From Verrucomicrobiota bacterium (GTDB taxonomy: Bacteria > Verrucomicrobiota > Verrucomicrobiia > Opitutales > Opitutaceae), in contig JAEWBF010000026.1 of NCBI GenBank assembly GCA_023391285.1, positions 29,305 through 93,304 on the forward strand: a DNA stretch of 64,000 nt, given 5' to 3'. This document shows positions 17,525-26,539 of this stretch, in pieces; within the stretch, counting starts at the first letter, position 1, and the number at the start of each line of letters is the position of its first letter. The translations under genes were made by a program, and so were the position numbers. Below the pieces are notes generated by a model. That model made no database searches. It was not told where the DNA came from and saw nothing but the letters and a program-made list of their open reading frames with translations.

Positions 17525-19873
17525 ATGATACTAGGAATCCTTAAGAAAAAAGCCGGACTGCTTGTCGCGGCGTTTTCCCTACAAGCTTTCGCGTCGGTCG
17601 CAGCTTTCGGGGCAACCTCAATCACCCAATTCGGGATTACATGGACTTTTGATCGTGACTATCCCTCGGGCCAGTTCGCCAACGGCGACTACTGGGTGGT
17701 AGGGCCGGTGAAGATCACTTCCATCAGCCCGCGCTCCGTCGTTTCCGGCGGCGCCACGTTGCACGGCTCCATGATAAATCCCGCGGTCAACGGCTCGCAG
17801 GGTTACGACAGCCGGATCAAGAACAACACCTTCTCCGCGGCGCTGAACGTCGCGAAGCAGTTCCCTCTCACCGTCCAGCCGGGTTCGTCGCTGCTCTCCT
17901 CGGAAAGCTACACGGCGGGCGCAACCGGCGATAATCCGCAGTTGAAGACGATCGCGATCCTCACGGTCCTCTCCTCCCCGGCTCCCGCGGGTTCGTTCCG
18001 CCCCCCGTATGTGGGAGGCGACAAGACGATCCGCTGGAACAAGAGCCAGCTTCAATACGGCAAGCTCCGCTCACTCCCGCCGGTGTCCAGCACGCCGTCC
18101 CTGACCTCCGTCGAGCAGGCGTTTGAGCGCCCCTGGATTGAACAAAAGACGAACTGGACCGGCCGCTACATGCACCCGGGTGCCAACCAGCCGACCTACG
18201 GCCGCGAGATGGCCCACGTGCTCGCCAGCGGTCTGTTGTCCTTGCAGCTCAACTACACCACCGCGCAAAAGGAGAAACTCGCCATTCGTCTCGTTCAATA
18301 CGGCATCGACATCTACGGCGCGGCCAAGGCCGGCGCGGTCTGGGGCAATGACGGCGGCCACAACCAGGGCCGCAAGATGCCGCTCCTTCTCGCGGGCACC
18401 ATGCTGGGCGACTCCAACATCCTCGCCTATGCCAACGGCTCGACGACGCGCATCTTCCAAGAAGACCAGCAGACGTGGTATGTCACCTCCGCCGACGTCG
18501 GCCGCCCCCTCTACACGGCCGACGGCCGTCCGCGCGTCCGCTATATTTCCAGCGACGTCGGCATCGCGGAATGGGGCGAAAAACACACCGGCGACCCTTC
18601 GCGCGACGGCCGCAACTGGGACGCTTACTATCGCAATGTCTCCGGCTCCTGCACCATCGGCCACGTGCTCACCGCGCGTCTGATGGGCCTCCAAAACGCT
18701 TGGAACTGGCCGGCCACGTTCGACTACTACGATCGTTATTGGGCAATGGAGGGCGGAGGTGCGAGCAACGGCTCGAACTCAATCCAACTTCAGGTTGCTT
18801 CCATGTGGCGCGCCTACCGCAACGCCACGCCCGCGGATATCAAGGAAGAGAACGTCGCCACCTCGATCTGGGAAAACAAGGGCATCCCCGCGCAGAAAGG
18901 CACGTTCACGCTCACCTTCGACGCCATGCCTTCGAAGTCCAAGATGGACGGCGTAATCGGCCTCTCCAACGGTGCAGCCGACGCCTACACCGACCTCGCC
19001 GCGGCCGTGCGTTTCGCTCCGACCGGCTATATCGACGCCCGCAACGGCGGCAGCTTCCAAGCCCTCGCCAAAGTCGCCTACACGCCAGGCGTAAAGTATC
19101 ACTTCACACTGACTGTGGACGTTGCGGCGAAGCGCTACTCGGTCACCGTGTCCGCTCCCAACAGTAGCGCCGTTCGCATCGCGGATAACTACCAGTTCCG
19201 CACGGAACAGGCCAAGGCGACCCAGCTCAACAATGTCGGCTACTTCGCCAGCTCCGGTGCGCACGCGATCATCGATCTCGGTATCGAGTCCGCTGCCGCT
19301 CCGGCTCCTGCTCCGGCGCCCGCCCCGGCTCCCACGGCTCCGGCCCCCGCGCCGACGCCCACTCCGGCCCCAGCGCCTGCCCCGGCTCCCGCTCCGAGCA
19401 CTGGCACCACGCAAATCTTCGCCAGCAAGACCAGCTCTGGCGCCTGGCAGAACGCAGCGTTCTCGCCTGTGACCGGTAAGGCCACGATCTCGTTCGACAT
19501 GGTAGCACCGACCGCTCCCGTCGACACGATCACCGGGATCAGCAACGGCAACCCGAGCGCCTACGCCGATCTCGCGATCGCTCTTCGATTCGCGCCGAAT
19601 GGCATCATCGACGCCATCAACTCCGGCAGCTGGTCGAAGGCGAACTCGATCAAATACATCGCAGGTAAGTCCTACCGCGTGACGCTCACGATCGATGTCG
19701 CTACCAAGCGCTACTCAGCTACGGTCACGCCCGCTGGCGGCTCCGCGATCACGCTCGCCACCAACTTCGCGTTCCGTTCGTCGCAGGCCTCCGTGAAGCA
19801 GCTCAATAACTTCGCGATCTTCGCGGCGAAAGGTAAGCACACGGTCTCCAACGTCACCTTGAAGACCAACTGA
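17525..19873 (+). CDS. Secreted multi-module protein, longer tandem paralogue
   Basis: 782 residues. The signal peptide (to about residue 30) is followed by a 425-residue domain sharing most motifs with the protein at 14989. Then come a beta-rich module (about 458-588), an almost pure Pro-Ala linker (about 589-625) and a second copy of the module (about 640-782). Module motifs repeat: F.ISFD/LTFD, GLSNG or GISNG, R.AP.G.IDA, and the strand Y.VTV. The architecture (catalytic-like domain, PA linker, carbohydrate-binding-like modules) resembles secreted polysaccharide-active enzymes, but the catalytic family is not recognised. Its own upstream palindromes and a very strong terminator suggest an independent transcript. 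Confidence 0.88.
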   Translation: MILGILKKKAGLLVAAFSLQAFASVAAFGATSITQFGITWTFDRDYPSGQFANGDYWVVGPVKITSISPRSVVSGGATLHGSMINPAVNGSQGYDSRIKNNTFSAALNVAKQFPLTVQPGSSLLSSESYTAGATGDNPQLKTIAILTVLSSPAPAGSFRPPYVGGDKTIRWNKSQLQYGKLRSLPPVSSTPSLTSVEQAFERPWIEQKTNWTGRYMHPGANQPTYGREMAHVLASGLLSLQLNYTTAQKEKLAIRLVQYGIDIYGAAKAGAVWGNDGGHNQGRKMPLLLAGTMLGDSNILAYANGSTTRIFQEDQQTWYVTSADVGRPLYTADGRPRVRYISSDVGIAEWGEKHTGDPSRDGRNWDAYYRNVSGSCTIGHVLTARLMGLQNAWNWPATFDYYDRYWAMEGGGASNGSNSIQLQVASMWRAYRNATPADIKEENVATSIWENKGIPAQKGTFTLTFDAMPSKSKMDGVIGLSNGAADAYTDLAAAVRFAPTGYIDARNGGSFQALAKVAYTPGVKYHFTLTVDVAAKRYSVTVSAPNSSAVRIADNYQFRTEQAKATQLNNVGYFASSGAHAIIDLGIESAAAPAPAPAPAPAPTAPAPAPTPTPAPAPAPAPAPSTGTTQIFASKTSSGAWQNAAFSPVTGKATISFDMVAPTAPVDTITGISNGNPSAYADLAIALRFAPNGIIDAINSGSWSKANSIKYIAGKSYRVTLTIDVATKRYSATVTPAGGSAITLATNFAFRSSQASVKQLNNFAIFAAKGKHTVSNVTLKTN

Positions 19874-19900
19874 TCGCCAAGCATCACTTCGTCCTGACAT

Positions 19901-19930
19901 AGCGGGGTCCTCCGGGACCCCGCTTTTTTT
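19901..19930 (+). terminator. Strong rho-independent terminator
   Basis: AGCGGGGTCC (19901-19910) pairs with GGACCCCGCT (19915-19924) around a four-base loop and runs into seven T residues. It ends the secreted-protein transcript and stands in the path of the upstream ops-led operon. Confidence 0.93.
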
Positions 19931-19987
19931 CTGCATGGTTGGGAGGCCTTCGGTTCGAAGCGCTCCCTTTGTCCTGCCGCTTCCACG

Positions 19988-21301
19988 ATGAACGGCCCGC
20001 TCCTCCTCCTCACACTCGCGCTCGTTTTCGCGCAGTTCGCGTTGCCTCGCCGCTTCGCGTTTGTGCCGTTGCTGATCGCCGCGTGCCACACACCCTACTA
20101 CGCCACGATCGGCGGACAATTCAGCGCCGTGCGACTCGTCCTGCTCGCCGGTTTGTTCCGCGCGTTCTTTACGGGATTGATCGACTGGCACCCACGCAAA
20201 CCACTCGACCTCCTGATGGCCGCTTGGAGCGCGATCGCGTTGCTCAGCTCACTCGGCCACGAAACCGGAAATCCGTTCACCTATCGCGCCGGTCTCGTGC
20301 TGAATGTCTTCGGCACCTATCTCTACGGTCGGTGCTATCTCCGCGAGCCCGCCGACTTCGTTCAACTGATCCGCGCGACCGCGATCGTGCTGATTCCGCT
20401 CGCCGCGTTTTTGACCCTCGAAGCCGTAACCGGCGCCAATAGCTACTCTGCCATCGGCAGCCGCTTCAGTTTCGCGATCACACGCGACGACCAAAATCGC
20501 GCAATGGGGCCGTTCGGAACCCCCATCCTCGCGGGCACGATCGGCGCCGTCTGTTTCCCCCTTTTCGTCGCCATCTGGCGAAACCACCGGCGAACCGCGT
20601 TGCTCGGCATCATCTCGAGTTTCGCGATCATCAGCGCTTCAGCTTCGAGCGGTCCCATCGGAACCTTTCTGCTCGGCTCTGGCGCCCTGTTCTTGTGGCG
20701 GTGGCGCACGTCGCTCGGAAAAGTGAAACTCGCCGCGATCGCGTTCCTCGTCGTGATCCAACTCTTCCGTGAGCGCTCCGTTCTCTATCTCATCTCCATC
20801 ATCGATTTCGTCGGCGGTAGCACCGGCTGGCATCGCTCGCGTCTGCTCGAAAGCGCCTTCGAACACCTCGACGAATGGTGGTTCATGGGCACGGACTTTA
20901 CGCGGCACTGGATGCCCTATGGCCTCCCATCCGTCCCCGAGCACTGCGACCTCACCAGTTACTACGTCCACCTGGGTGTGATCGGCGGACTGCCCCTCAC
21001 CCTGACGCTCATCGGCATTCTCACTCGTTCATTCGGTCTGCTCGGACGTCGCATGCGCCAAATGCGGCAAACAGACGATACCAACGAACTGCTGCTGTGG
21101 TGCGCGGGATGCACGTTCTTCGCCCATACGATCACCTTTTTCACCATCTCCTACTTCGACCAGCTCTACGTCTTTTTCTATCTCCTGGTCGCCGCCATCC
21201 CCTGCCTGGTGAAACGCGCCCCCGCGGAGAAACCTGTGATCCTCACTCCGTCGCCCTCTCTGTTTCAGGAGACGGCGCTGCCTGTATTGAACTCTCGGTG
21301 A
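19988..21301 (+). CDS. O-antigen polymerase/ligase-like membrane protein (Wzy/WaaL)
   Basis: 437 residues with about eleven hydrophobic helices and one large extracytoplasmic loop. The loop contains GGSTGWHRSRLLESAFEHL and WWFMGTD, the region used by Wzy and WaaL-type proteins. The order of helices, including the C-terminal ones (FAHTITFFTISYFDQLY), fits the O-antigen ligase superfamily. Polymerase and ligase cannot be told apart by sequence alone. Because the cluster also has ABC exporters, which do not use Wzy, ligase activity or a separate Wzy-dependent polymer are both possible. It starts 58 bases after the terminator. Confidence 0.85.
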   Translation: MNGPLLLLTLALVFAQFALPRRFAFVPLLIAACHTPYYATIGGQFSAVRLVLLAGLFRAFFTGLIDWHPRKPLDLLMAAWSAIALLSSLGHETGNPFTYRAGLVLNVFGTYLYGRCYLREPADFVQLIRATAIVLIPLAAFLTLEAVTGANSYSAIGSRFSFAITRDDQNRAMGPFGTPILAGTIGAVCFPLFVAIWRNHRRTALLGIISSFAIISASASSGPIGTFLLGSGALFLWRWRTSLGKVKLAAIAFLVVIQLFRERSVLYLISIIDFVGGSTGWHRSRLLESAFEHLDEWWFMGTDFTRHWMPYGLPSVPEHCDLTSYYVHLGVIGGLPLTLTLIGILTRSFGLLGRRMRQMRQTDDTNELLLWCAGCTFFAHTITFFTISYFDQLYVFFYLLVAAIPCLVKRAPAEKPVILTPSPSLFQETALPVLNSR

Positions 21302-21311
21302 CAGTTCCATC

Positions 21312-21902
21312 ATGCGTATCCGCGGCTTCTTGAGCGCACACCGCTGGTGGCTTCGTGCCAGCGCAAAGGCCTTCACCTTCCTTTGTCGCGGCGACTTCCG
21401 GCGCCTCGGCCCTCGCTCTGCGCTCTCGCTTCCCATTCGTTTGCAGGGAACCGAGCACATTGAAATCGGCGCACGGGTTTTCGTGGGCCCCAACTCCTGG
21501 CTGGAGGTAATCGCTCCCGCTGAGCGCCGCTCGCACGCCGCGATTCAAATCCATGACGGCGTTTCGATCGCTGGCTTCTGCACGATCACGTCGCGAAGTA
21601 GCGTGGTCATCGAGCGGAACGTCCTCATCGCCCGCTACGCCTATATCTCCGATCATTCACACGCGCACGCGGCTCACGATCTCCCGATCAAGGACCAAGG
21701 CATCGCCGATGTCGCACCGGTCCGGATACGCGAGGGCGCGTGGCTCGGCCAAAACGTCGTGGTCTGCCCAGGTGTTACCATCGGCCGCAACGCCGTCATC
21801 GGCGCCAATTCCGTGGTGAAGAGCGACGTTCCCGATTATTGCGTCGCCGTCGGCGCACCCGCCCGGGTCGTCCGCTGCAATTTCCCTACCCCCGTCACAT
21901 GA
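21312..21902 (+). CDS. Left-handed beta-helix acyltransferase (WcaF/maltose-acetyltransferase-like)
   Basis: 196 residues made of hexapeptide repeats (IEIGARVFVGPNSW, VVIERNVLIARYAY, VRIREGAWLGQNVVV, TIGRNAVIGANSVV) with the terminal VAVGAPARVV cap. The histidine-bearing ISDHSHAH loop is the likely acetyl-CoA/acceptor site of this family. The N-terminal 40 residues are basic and could be membrane-associated. It probably O-acetylates a sugar of the polymer. Its stop overlaps the next ATG (ATGA). Confidence 0.88.
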   Translation: MRIRGFLSAHRWWLRASAKAFTFLCRGDFRRLGPRSALSLPIRLQGTEHIEIGARVFVGPNSWLEVIAPAERRSHAAIQIHDGVSIAGFCTITSRSSVVIERNVLIARYAYISDHSHAHAAHDLPIKDQGIADVAPVRIREGAWLGQNVVVCPGVTIGRNAVIGANSVVKSDVPDYCVAVGAPARVVRCNFPTPVT

Positions 21903-23215
21903 AACGAATCCTGTTCGTCGCGTATCATTTCCCGCCGCACGGCGGTGCCGCCGTGCAACGGTCGCTGAAGTTTGTGAAATATCTGCCGTCCTTCGGCATC
22001 GAACCGACCGTCCTCACGGGCGTCGGCGCCACGGACCGCCGGTGGAGTCCGCCCGACGAAACTCTCGCCGCCGAGATCCCACCCGGGGTTGACGTCGTTC
22101 GCACCCCTTGGCCCGCCGGCTCGCGCGACGAAAGGCTGACCGCCGAATCCAATCGGCTCGAACTCGCCGCGCGCCTGGTCGAAGAGAAACGCCTCGAAGC
22201 AATCTTCGTTTCGATGTCGCCTTTCTCGGATGCGGCGTTCGCCACCGCACTTTCTAAACTGTGTCGAATCCCCTGGGTGGCCGACCTTCGCGATCCTTGG
22301 GCGCTCGACGAGTTTCAGGTCTATCGCACCCGCTGGCATCGCGAGCGAAACTGCCGTGCGATGCGCCGCGCTTTGCTGACGTCGTCGTTGATCATCATGA
22401 ACACCCCCGAGGCCGCCGCGGCCCTCGGCACTACATTTCCGGAGTTCGAACCGCGCAGCATCAGCATCACAAACGGCTTCGATCTCGATGATCTGCCCCC
22501 GGCCACACCTCCGCCGCGCAATGAGAAATTCACGATCGTTCATGCCGGTTTTCTCCACGCGGCCGCGGGCCTCCGCCAGCGTCGTCGCCCCTGGCAATAT
22601 CGCTTGCTCGGCCGAATCGAAATGGGCGTCGAGATCCTCCCCCGTTCGCACTATTACCTGCTGCAGGCGCTCGAGCAGTGGCGGAAAGAAGACCCTTCCA
22701 TCGAGTCTCATGTCCTCTTCCTCCTCGTGGGCGAAACCCGCGCTATCGATCGCGAACTCGTCGCCCACTCACCCGTTGCATCGATGACGAAATTCACCGG
22801 CTATCTTCCTCACAACGAAAGCGTGCGCGCCGTCCGGGGGGCCGATCTGCTTTTCCTGCCGATGCACAAGCTTCCCTCAGGCAAGCGCGCCAGCATCGTT
22901 CCCGGCAAGACCTACGAATACATCGCCAGCGGCCGTCCTATCCTCGCTCCCGTTCCAGAGGGAGACGCGAAGGAAATTCTCACTCGCGCACGCACCGGAC
23001 TCGTGTGCGAGCCCGACAACGTTGATCAAATGGTCGCGCACCTCCGTCGCCAATACAGCGCCTGGCTCAACGGCGAACCGCCGCTCAAGGTTGATCGCAC
23101 TTACATCAGCCGCTTTGAGCGCCGCGAACTTACCCGGCAGCTGGTCGATCATCTCCGAAAGCTCACCGCTTCCCCCGAGGTCGCCGAGCCTTCCGACGTG
23201 GCCGCCTCGAATTAA
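21899..23215 (+). CDS. GT4-like glycosyltransferase
   Basis: 438 residues. GT-B fold: N-terminal glycine-rich start (ILFVAYHFPPHGGAAVQRS), WVADLRDPWALDEF in the middle, then VHAGFL and the C-terminal donor-site region FTGYLPHNES, LLFLPMH and GKTYEYIASGRPILA with the conserved glutamate. A segment around residues 220-240 (rich in Arg) is unusually basic. It is coupled to the acyltransferase by a four-base overlap. Its TAA stop is part of a weak terminator, so this is likely the last gene of the first unit. Confidence 0.9.
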   Translation: MKRILFVAYHFPPHGGAAVQRSLKFVKYLPSFGIEPTVLTGVGATDRRWSPPDETLAAEIPPGVDVVRTPWPAGSRDERLTAESNRLELAARLVEEKRLEAIFVSMSPFSDAAFATALSKLCRIPWVADLRDPWALDEFQVYRTRWHRERNCRAMRRALLTSSLIIMNTPEAAAALGTTFPEFEPRSISITNGFDLDDLPPATPPPRNEKFTIVHAGFLHAAAGLRQRRRPWQYRLLGRIEMGVEILPRSHYYLLQALEQWRKEDPSIESHVLFLLVGETRAIDRELVAHSPVASMTKFTGYLPHNESVRAVRGADLLFLPMHKLPSGKRASIVPGKTYEYIASGRPILAPVPEGDAKEILTRARTGLVCEPDNVDQMVAHLRRQYSAWLNGEPPLKVDRTYISRFERRELTRQLVDHLRKLTASPEVAEPSDVAASN

Positions 23216-23235
23216 TCCTCTCTAGGGATTTTTTT
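23214..23235 (+). terminator. Weak candidate terminator at the end of the first unit
   Basis: AATCC (23214-23218) can pair with GGATT (23226-23230), followed by further T residues to 23235. The stem is short and AT-rich, so termination would be partial. Confidence 0.4.
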
Positions 23236-23311
23236 GAGGTGCGTATCAGGGTCTATATAGCCTGAGCAGGCTTGTCATCACATGCCCCTCCTGTCGCTCT
23301 ACTGCGCATCG

Positions 23312-23330
23312 CGAACTTGTAGGAAGTTCG
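23312..23330 (+). other. Leader hairpin before the second ops-like element
   Basis: CGAACTT (23312-23318) pairs perfectly with AAGTTCG (23324-23330) around GTAGG. No T-run follows. It lies 40 bases before the ops-like element, much as the hairpin at 8077-8099 precedes the first one. Confidence 0.45.
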
Positions 23331-23369
23331 TTCCAGCGACGGTTCCTTCCAGCCGGAATGCACCGAAAT

Positions 23370-23381
23370 GGCGGCAGCGTC
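23370..23381 (+). promoter_or_regulatory. Second ops-like element, leader of the ABC-exporter operon
   Basis: GGCGGCAGCGTC, identical to 8147-8158, lies 47 bases before the permease ATG. Identity extends to ATGGCGGCAGCGTC, with a partly shared GCACC stretch before it. Upstream, TTGAGG (23234-23239) and TATAGC 16 bases later could form a promoter. The repeated placement in two leaders supports recruitment of the NusG-like protein. Confidence 0.6.
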
Positions 23382-23428
23382 TCCGCCTGAAATAATCACT
23401 CGTCGGCGACATTCGCCCCCCTCCTGCT

Positions 23429-24262
23429 ATGCAGCACCTCGTCATCGAAGCCGGTGGCACCGAACGTCAATATTGGCGCGACCTCTGGCGCTATCGTGAG
23501 CTGTTTTATTTTCTCGCCTGGCGCGACATCCTGGTCCGCTACAAGCAGACTGTCATCGGCGTCGCTTGGTCGGTGCTCCGGCCCGTCCTCACGATGGCAG
23601 TGCTGTCCGTGGTCTTTGGACGCGTCGCCAAACTGCCTTCCGGCGATGTCCCCTATCCTTTGATGGTCTTCTGCGGCTTGTTGCCCTGGCACTTTTTCGC
23701 CACCGCGCTCACCGAGAGCAGCAACAGCCTCGTCGCCAACTCGAACATGATTTCGAAGGTCTACTTCCCGCGGCTGGTCGTCCCGGCTGGCAGCGTGATC
23801 ACCAGCTTGGTCGACTTGATGATCTCCATCGGCCTGCTCGCGCTGCTTCTCGTATTCTACGGCATCGCCCCGAGCCCACAGGTGGTCGCCCTTCCCGTGT
23901 TCATCGTCCTCGCGTTCGGTGCTGCGTTCGGAGTCGGTTTGTGGGTCTCCGCCTTGATGGTCCGGTATCGGGACTTCCGATACGTGATCCCCTTCGTTGT
24001 GCAGTTCGGCCTCTATCTCTCGCCGGTGGGCTTCAGCAGCACGTTCGCGGCCCCGCACATTCTGCCGCAGGGCTGGGAGCTCCTCTACTGGCTCAATCCG
24101 ATGGCCGGCGTGATCGACGGATTTCGCTGGGCCATTCTCGGTGGCGCCCAGGTGCTCAACCTTCCCGGCCTGCTGCTCTCTGCTGCGGTGATCCTCGTCA
24201 TGCTCCTCGCTGGCCTTCGCTACTTTCGCCGCACCGAGCAGACCTTTGCCGACATCATCTAG
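23429..24262 (+). CDS. wzm: ABC-2 type polysaccharide exporter permease (Wzm)
   Basis: 277 residues with six membrane helices in the ABC-2 pattern. It starts with an amphipathic interface segment (LWRYRELFYFLAWRDILVRYKQT), then VLRPVLTM, a coupling region and a conserved C-terminal LNPMAGVIDGFRW. It forms the inner-membrane channel that exports a completed undecaprenyl-linked glycan, paired with the ATPase encoded next. A second permease of this type lies at 52729. Confidence 0.93.
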   Translation: MQHLVIEAGGTERQYWRDLWRYRELFYFLAWRDILVRYKQTVIGVAWSVLRPVLTMAVLSVVFGRVAKLPSGDVPYPLMVFCGLLPWHFFATALTESSNSLVANSNMISKVYFPRLVVPAGSVITSLVDLMISIGLLALLLVFYGIAPSPQVVALPVFIVLAFGAAFGVGLWVSALMVRYRDFRYVIPFVVQFGLYLSPVGFSSTFAAPHILPQGWELLYWLNPMAGVIDGFRWAILGGAQVLNLPGLLLSAAVILVMLLAGLRYFRRTEQTFADII

Positions 24263-24312
24263 GATACGTCGGCCGCAATCCTTCCTAAACCCACTTGCCC
24301 GCCACATCAGTC

Positions 24313-25638
24313 ATGAGCGACGTCGTCATCGAATTGGAAAACGTCTCCAAGCGCTACCGCATTGGCGGCGCACCGTCCAAGCACGACGGCTTGCGCCACG
24401 CGATCGAGTCCGTCGTGCGCTCCCCCCTGCGCTGGTTGCGCACTCGCTCGCACGAGCAAGTCGACGACACCTCCTTCTGGGCCCTGCGTGATGTTTCGTT
24501 CTCCGTGAACCGGGGCGACATCGTCGCGATCATCGGGCGCAACGGCGCCGGCAAATCCACCCTTCTCAAGATCCTTAGCCGGATCACGCCGCCCACCTCG
24601 GGACGCATTTCGCTGCACGGACGCGTTTCGAGCCTCCTCGAGGTCGGCACCGGTTTTCACGCCGAACTCACGGGGCGCGAGAATATCTTTCTGAATGGCG
24701 CCATCCTCGGCATGCGTCGCGCCGAAATCAAAGCGAAGTTCGACGAGATCGTCGCCTTCGCTGAAATCGGCCGTTTCCTCGACACGCCCGTCAAACGCTA
24801 CTCGAGCGGAATGTATGTTCGTCTTGCGTTTGCCGTCGCCGCGCACCTCGAACCCGAAATTCTGATCGTCGACGAGGTTCTTGCCGTCGGAGACGCCGCG
24901 TTCCAGCGGAAGTGCATGGGCAAGATGGGCGAGGTCGCCGGCCAAGGACGAACCATCCTCTTCGTCAGCCACAACATGGCCGCAGTCTCTCACCTTTGTC
25001 GGCGCGGCGTCGTGCTCCAGTCGGGCAGCGTGAAGTTCGTCGGCTCGCAGACCGAAGCGCTTCAGGCCTATCTCGGATCGGGCGCCGATCATTCGATGGA
25101 TTTCAGAAACCGTTCGGACCGCGCCGGCACCGGCGCAGTGAAGGTCGTCGCCGCTGAGGTCCGCGACACCGACAGCAACGAAATCGACTGCGTCCCTTCC
25201 GGTCAGGACGTCGACTTCGTGCTCTACTTCGAAAACTACGCAAATCCCTCGCCATCGAACGTTGTCGTCTCCCTCGAGGTAAAAACCGGCATGGGCACCC
25301 GCGTGTTTCTCCAACACAACCGCCTCAGCGGCGACCATTTCGCCCGGCTTCCCGATTCCGGCGCGTTCATCTGTCGCATCAAAAATCTCCCTCTGCCCGC
25401 CGGTCGCTACCAAATCGGTTTCAGCATCCTCGGTGAAAACGGCCACCTGCCCTTTCTCGATCTCATCGAGGACGCCTTCGAGCTCGTGGTGGTCGAGGGC
25501 AACTTTTTCGGCACCGGCGAGGTCCCGCCCGCGTCGCACGGCGTATGTCTCGTGCGCGGCCGCTGGCGCGTCGACGCTTCCGCCCGCCCACCCGCCGCTC
25601 GGGAAGCAGCGGGAGATCCGACGCTGACCGCCGCCTGA
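24313..25638 (+). CDS. wzt: ABC exporter ATPase with C-terminal Wzt carbohydrate-binding domain
   Basis: 441 residues. The ATPase has Walker A GRNGAGKST (about 75-83), signature YSSGM and Walker B ILIVDEVLAVGD. A C-terminal beta-sandwich (about 265-420; GQDVDFVLYFEN, GRYQIGFSIL) matches the Wzt domain that recognises the capped end of the exported polymer. The start at 24313 (MSDVVIELENVSKRY) is preferred over an ATG six codons earlier. Presence of a Wzt domain implies a terminal-modification-dependent export route. Confidence 0.93.
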   Translation: MSDVVIELENVSKRYRIGGAPSKHDGLRHAIESVVRSPLRWLRTRSHEQVDDTSFWALRDVSFSVNRGDIVAIIGRNGAGKSTLLKILSRITPPTSGRISLHGRVSSLLEVGTGFHAELTGRENIFLNGAILGMRRAEIKAKFDEIVAFAEIGRFLDTPVKRYSSGMYVRLAFAVAAHLEPEILIVDEVLAVGDAAFQRKCMGKMGEVAGQGRTILFVSHNMAAVSHLCRRGVVLQSGSVKFVGSQTEALQAYLGSGADHSMDFRNRSDRAGTGAVKVVAAEVRDTDSNEIDCVPSGQDVDFVLYFENYANPSPSNVVVSLEVKTGMGTRVFLQHNRLSGDHFARLPDSGAFICRIKNLPLPAGRYQIGFSILGENGHLPFLDLIEDAFELVVVEGNFFGTGEVPPASHGVCLVRGRWRVDASARPPAAREAAGDPTLTAA

Positions 25639-25649
25639 GCGAACTCACG

Positions 25650-26513
25650 ATGTCGCTGATCGTCTTCAACGCCTCGCAGGGACGGCTGGGCAACCAGCTG
25701 TTTAATCTTTCTGCCCTCGACAAGATGTGCCGGTTTCACGACGTCGGCATACTCATCGGCGCTCGCGCTCTTCGCCAAAACTTTGTGTGGAAGCGGCGCA
25801 ACGTGATTGTCCTTTCCAAACGTAAGGAGCGGTTCTGTGACTTGCTGCGTTCACTCGCGGCGAAGGGCTTCGCTTCCTACTACACCGAAGAAAAACTCAC
25901 CGAGGGCGTTCCGTGCCCTTTCGAGTCGGGCCGGTTGGAACGAAAAACCCGCAGTCTCGTGCCGGTCTCCTTCGTCGAAAACGCATACCTGCAGTCCGAT
26001 GCCTGGGTGGGCGAAAAGTTCCGTGAACGTCTTCGATTCAAGCCGGAAACGGCGCGAGCCGTAGATGCCTTCGGGGCGCAACATTCCATCGACTGGGCTA
26101 CGACGATTTTCGTCCATATCCGTCGCACCGACTACACCGGGTTCTCGATCAACGACTCTGGCTCAGTCGCACTTCCGCCGTCTTACTACCGGCAAGGTAT
26201 TCAAAAGCTCGAGACGCAGCTCCGCCTCTCAACGGTCTTGTTCGTCACGGATGATCCTCACTATGCGGCGGCCGAGTTTGCCGACGTCGCTCGCAAGATC
26301 ATTGTGAGCCGTTCGGCCGACTTCGATCTCTGTGTCATGAGCCGCTGCGCTACCGGCGTTTTGTCCGCCAGCAGTTTCTCTTGGTGGGGCGCGATGCTCG
26401 GGCCGCTGCGAGCAAGACCGGTCGCCCCGCGGCATTGGATTGGGTGGAGAGTGGGAACCACGATTCCTTCCGCCGTCGTCTCGGCAGCCTTCGAAGCTGT
26501 GCCCGTCATGTGA
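25650..26513 (+). CDS. GT11-like alpha-1,2-fucosyltransferase family protein
   Basis: 287 residues. N-terminal GRLGNQLFNLSAL resembles the GGLGNQMF start of GT11 enzymes; HIRRTDY (about residue 157) matches the donor-binding HxRRxDY motif; SSFSWWGAML near the C-terminus is the third family motif. GT11 enzymes use GDP-fucose, but no GDP-fucose genes are in this window and the donor may be another sugar. It follows the ATPase after 11 bases. Confidence 0.87.
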   Translation: MSLIVFNASQGRLGNQLFNLSALDKMCRFHDVGILIGARALRQNFVWKRRNVIVLSKRKERFCDLLRSLAAKGFASYYTEEKLTEGVPCPFESGRLERKTRSLVPVSFVENAYLQSDAWVGEKFRERLRFKPETARAVDAFGAQHSIDWATTIFVHIRRTDYTGFSINDSGSVALPPSYYRQGIQKLETQLRLSTVLFVTDDPHYAAAEFADVARKIIVSRSADFDLCVMSRCATGVLSASSFSWWGAMLGPLRARPVAPRHWIGWRVGTTIPSAVVSAAFEAVPVM

Positions 26514-26539
26514 CTTCGACCGTTCGTCGAAGTCTCTTC

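Noticed and set aside
19290..19400. Short GC-rich repeat tract
   Set aside because: It encodes the Pro-Ala linker of the secreted protein, not a DNA repeat element.
20805..20830. Third ops-like match (GGCGGTAGC)
   Set aside because: It lies inside the polymerase/ligase coding region and lacks the GT part of the element.
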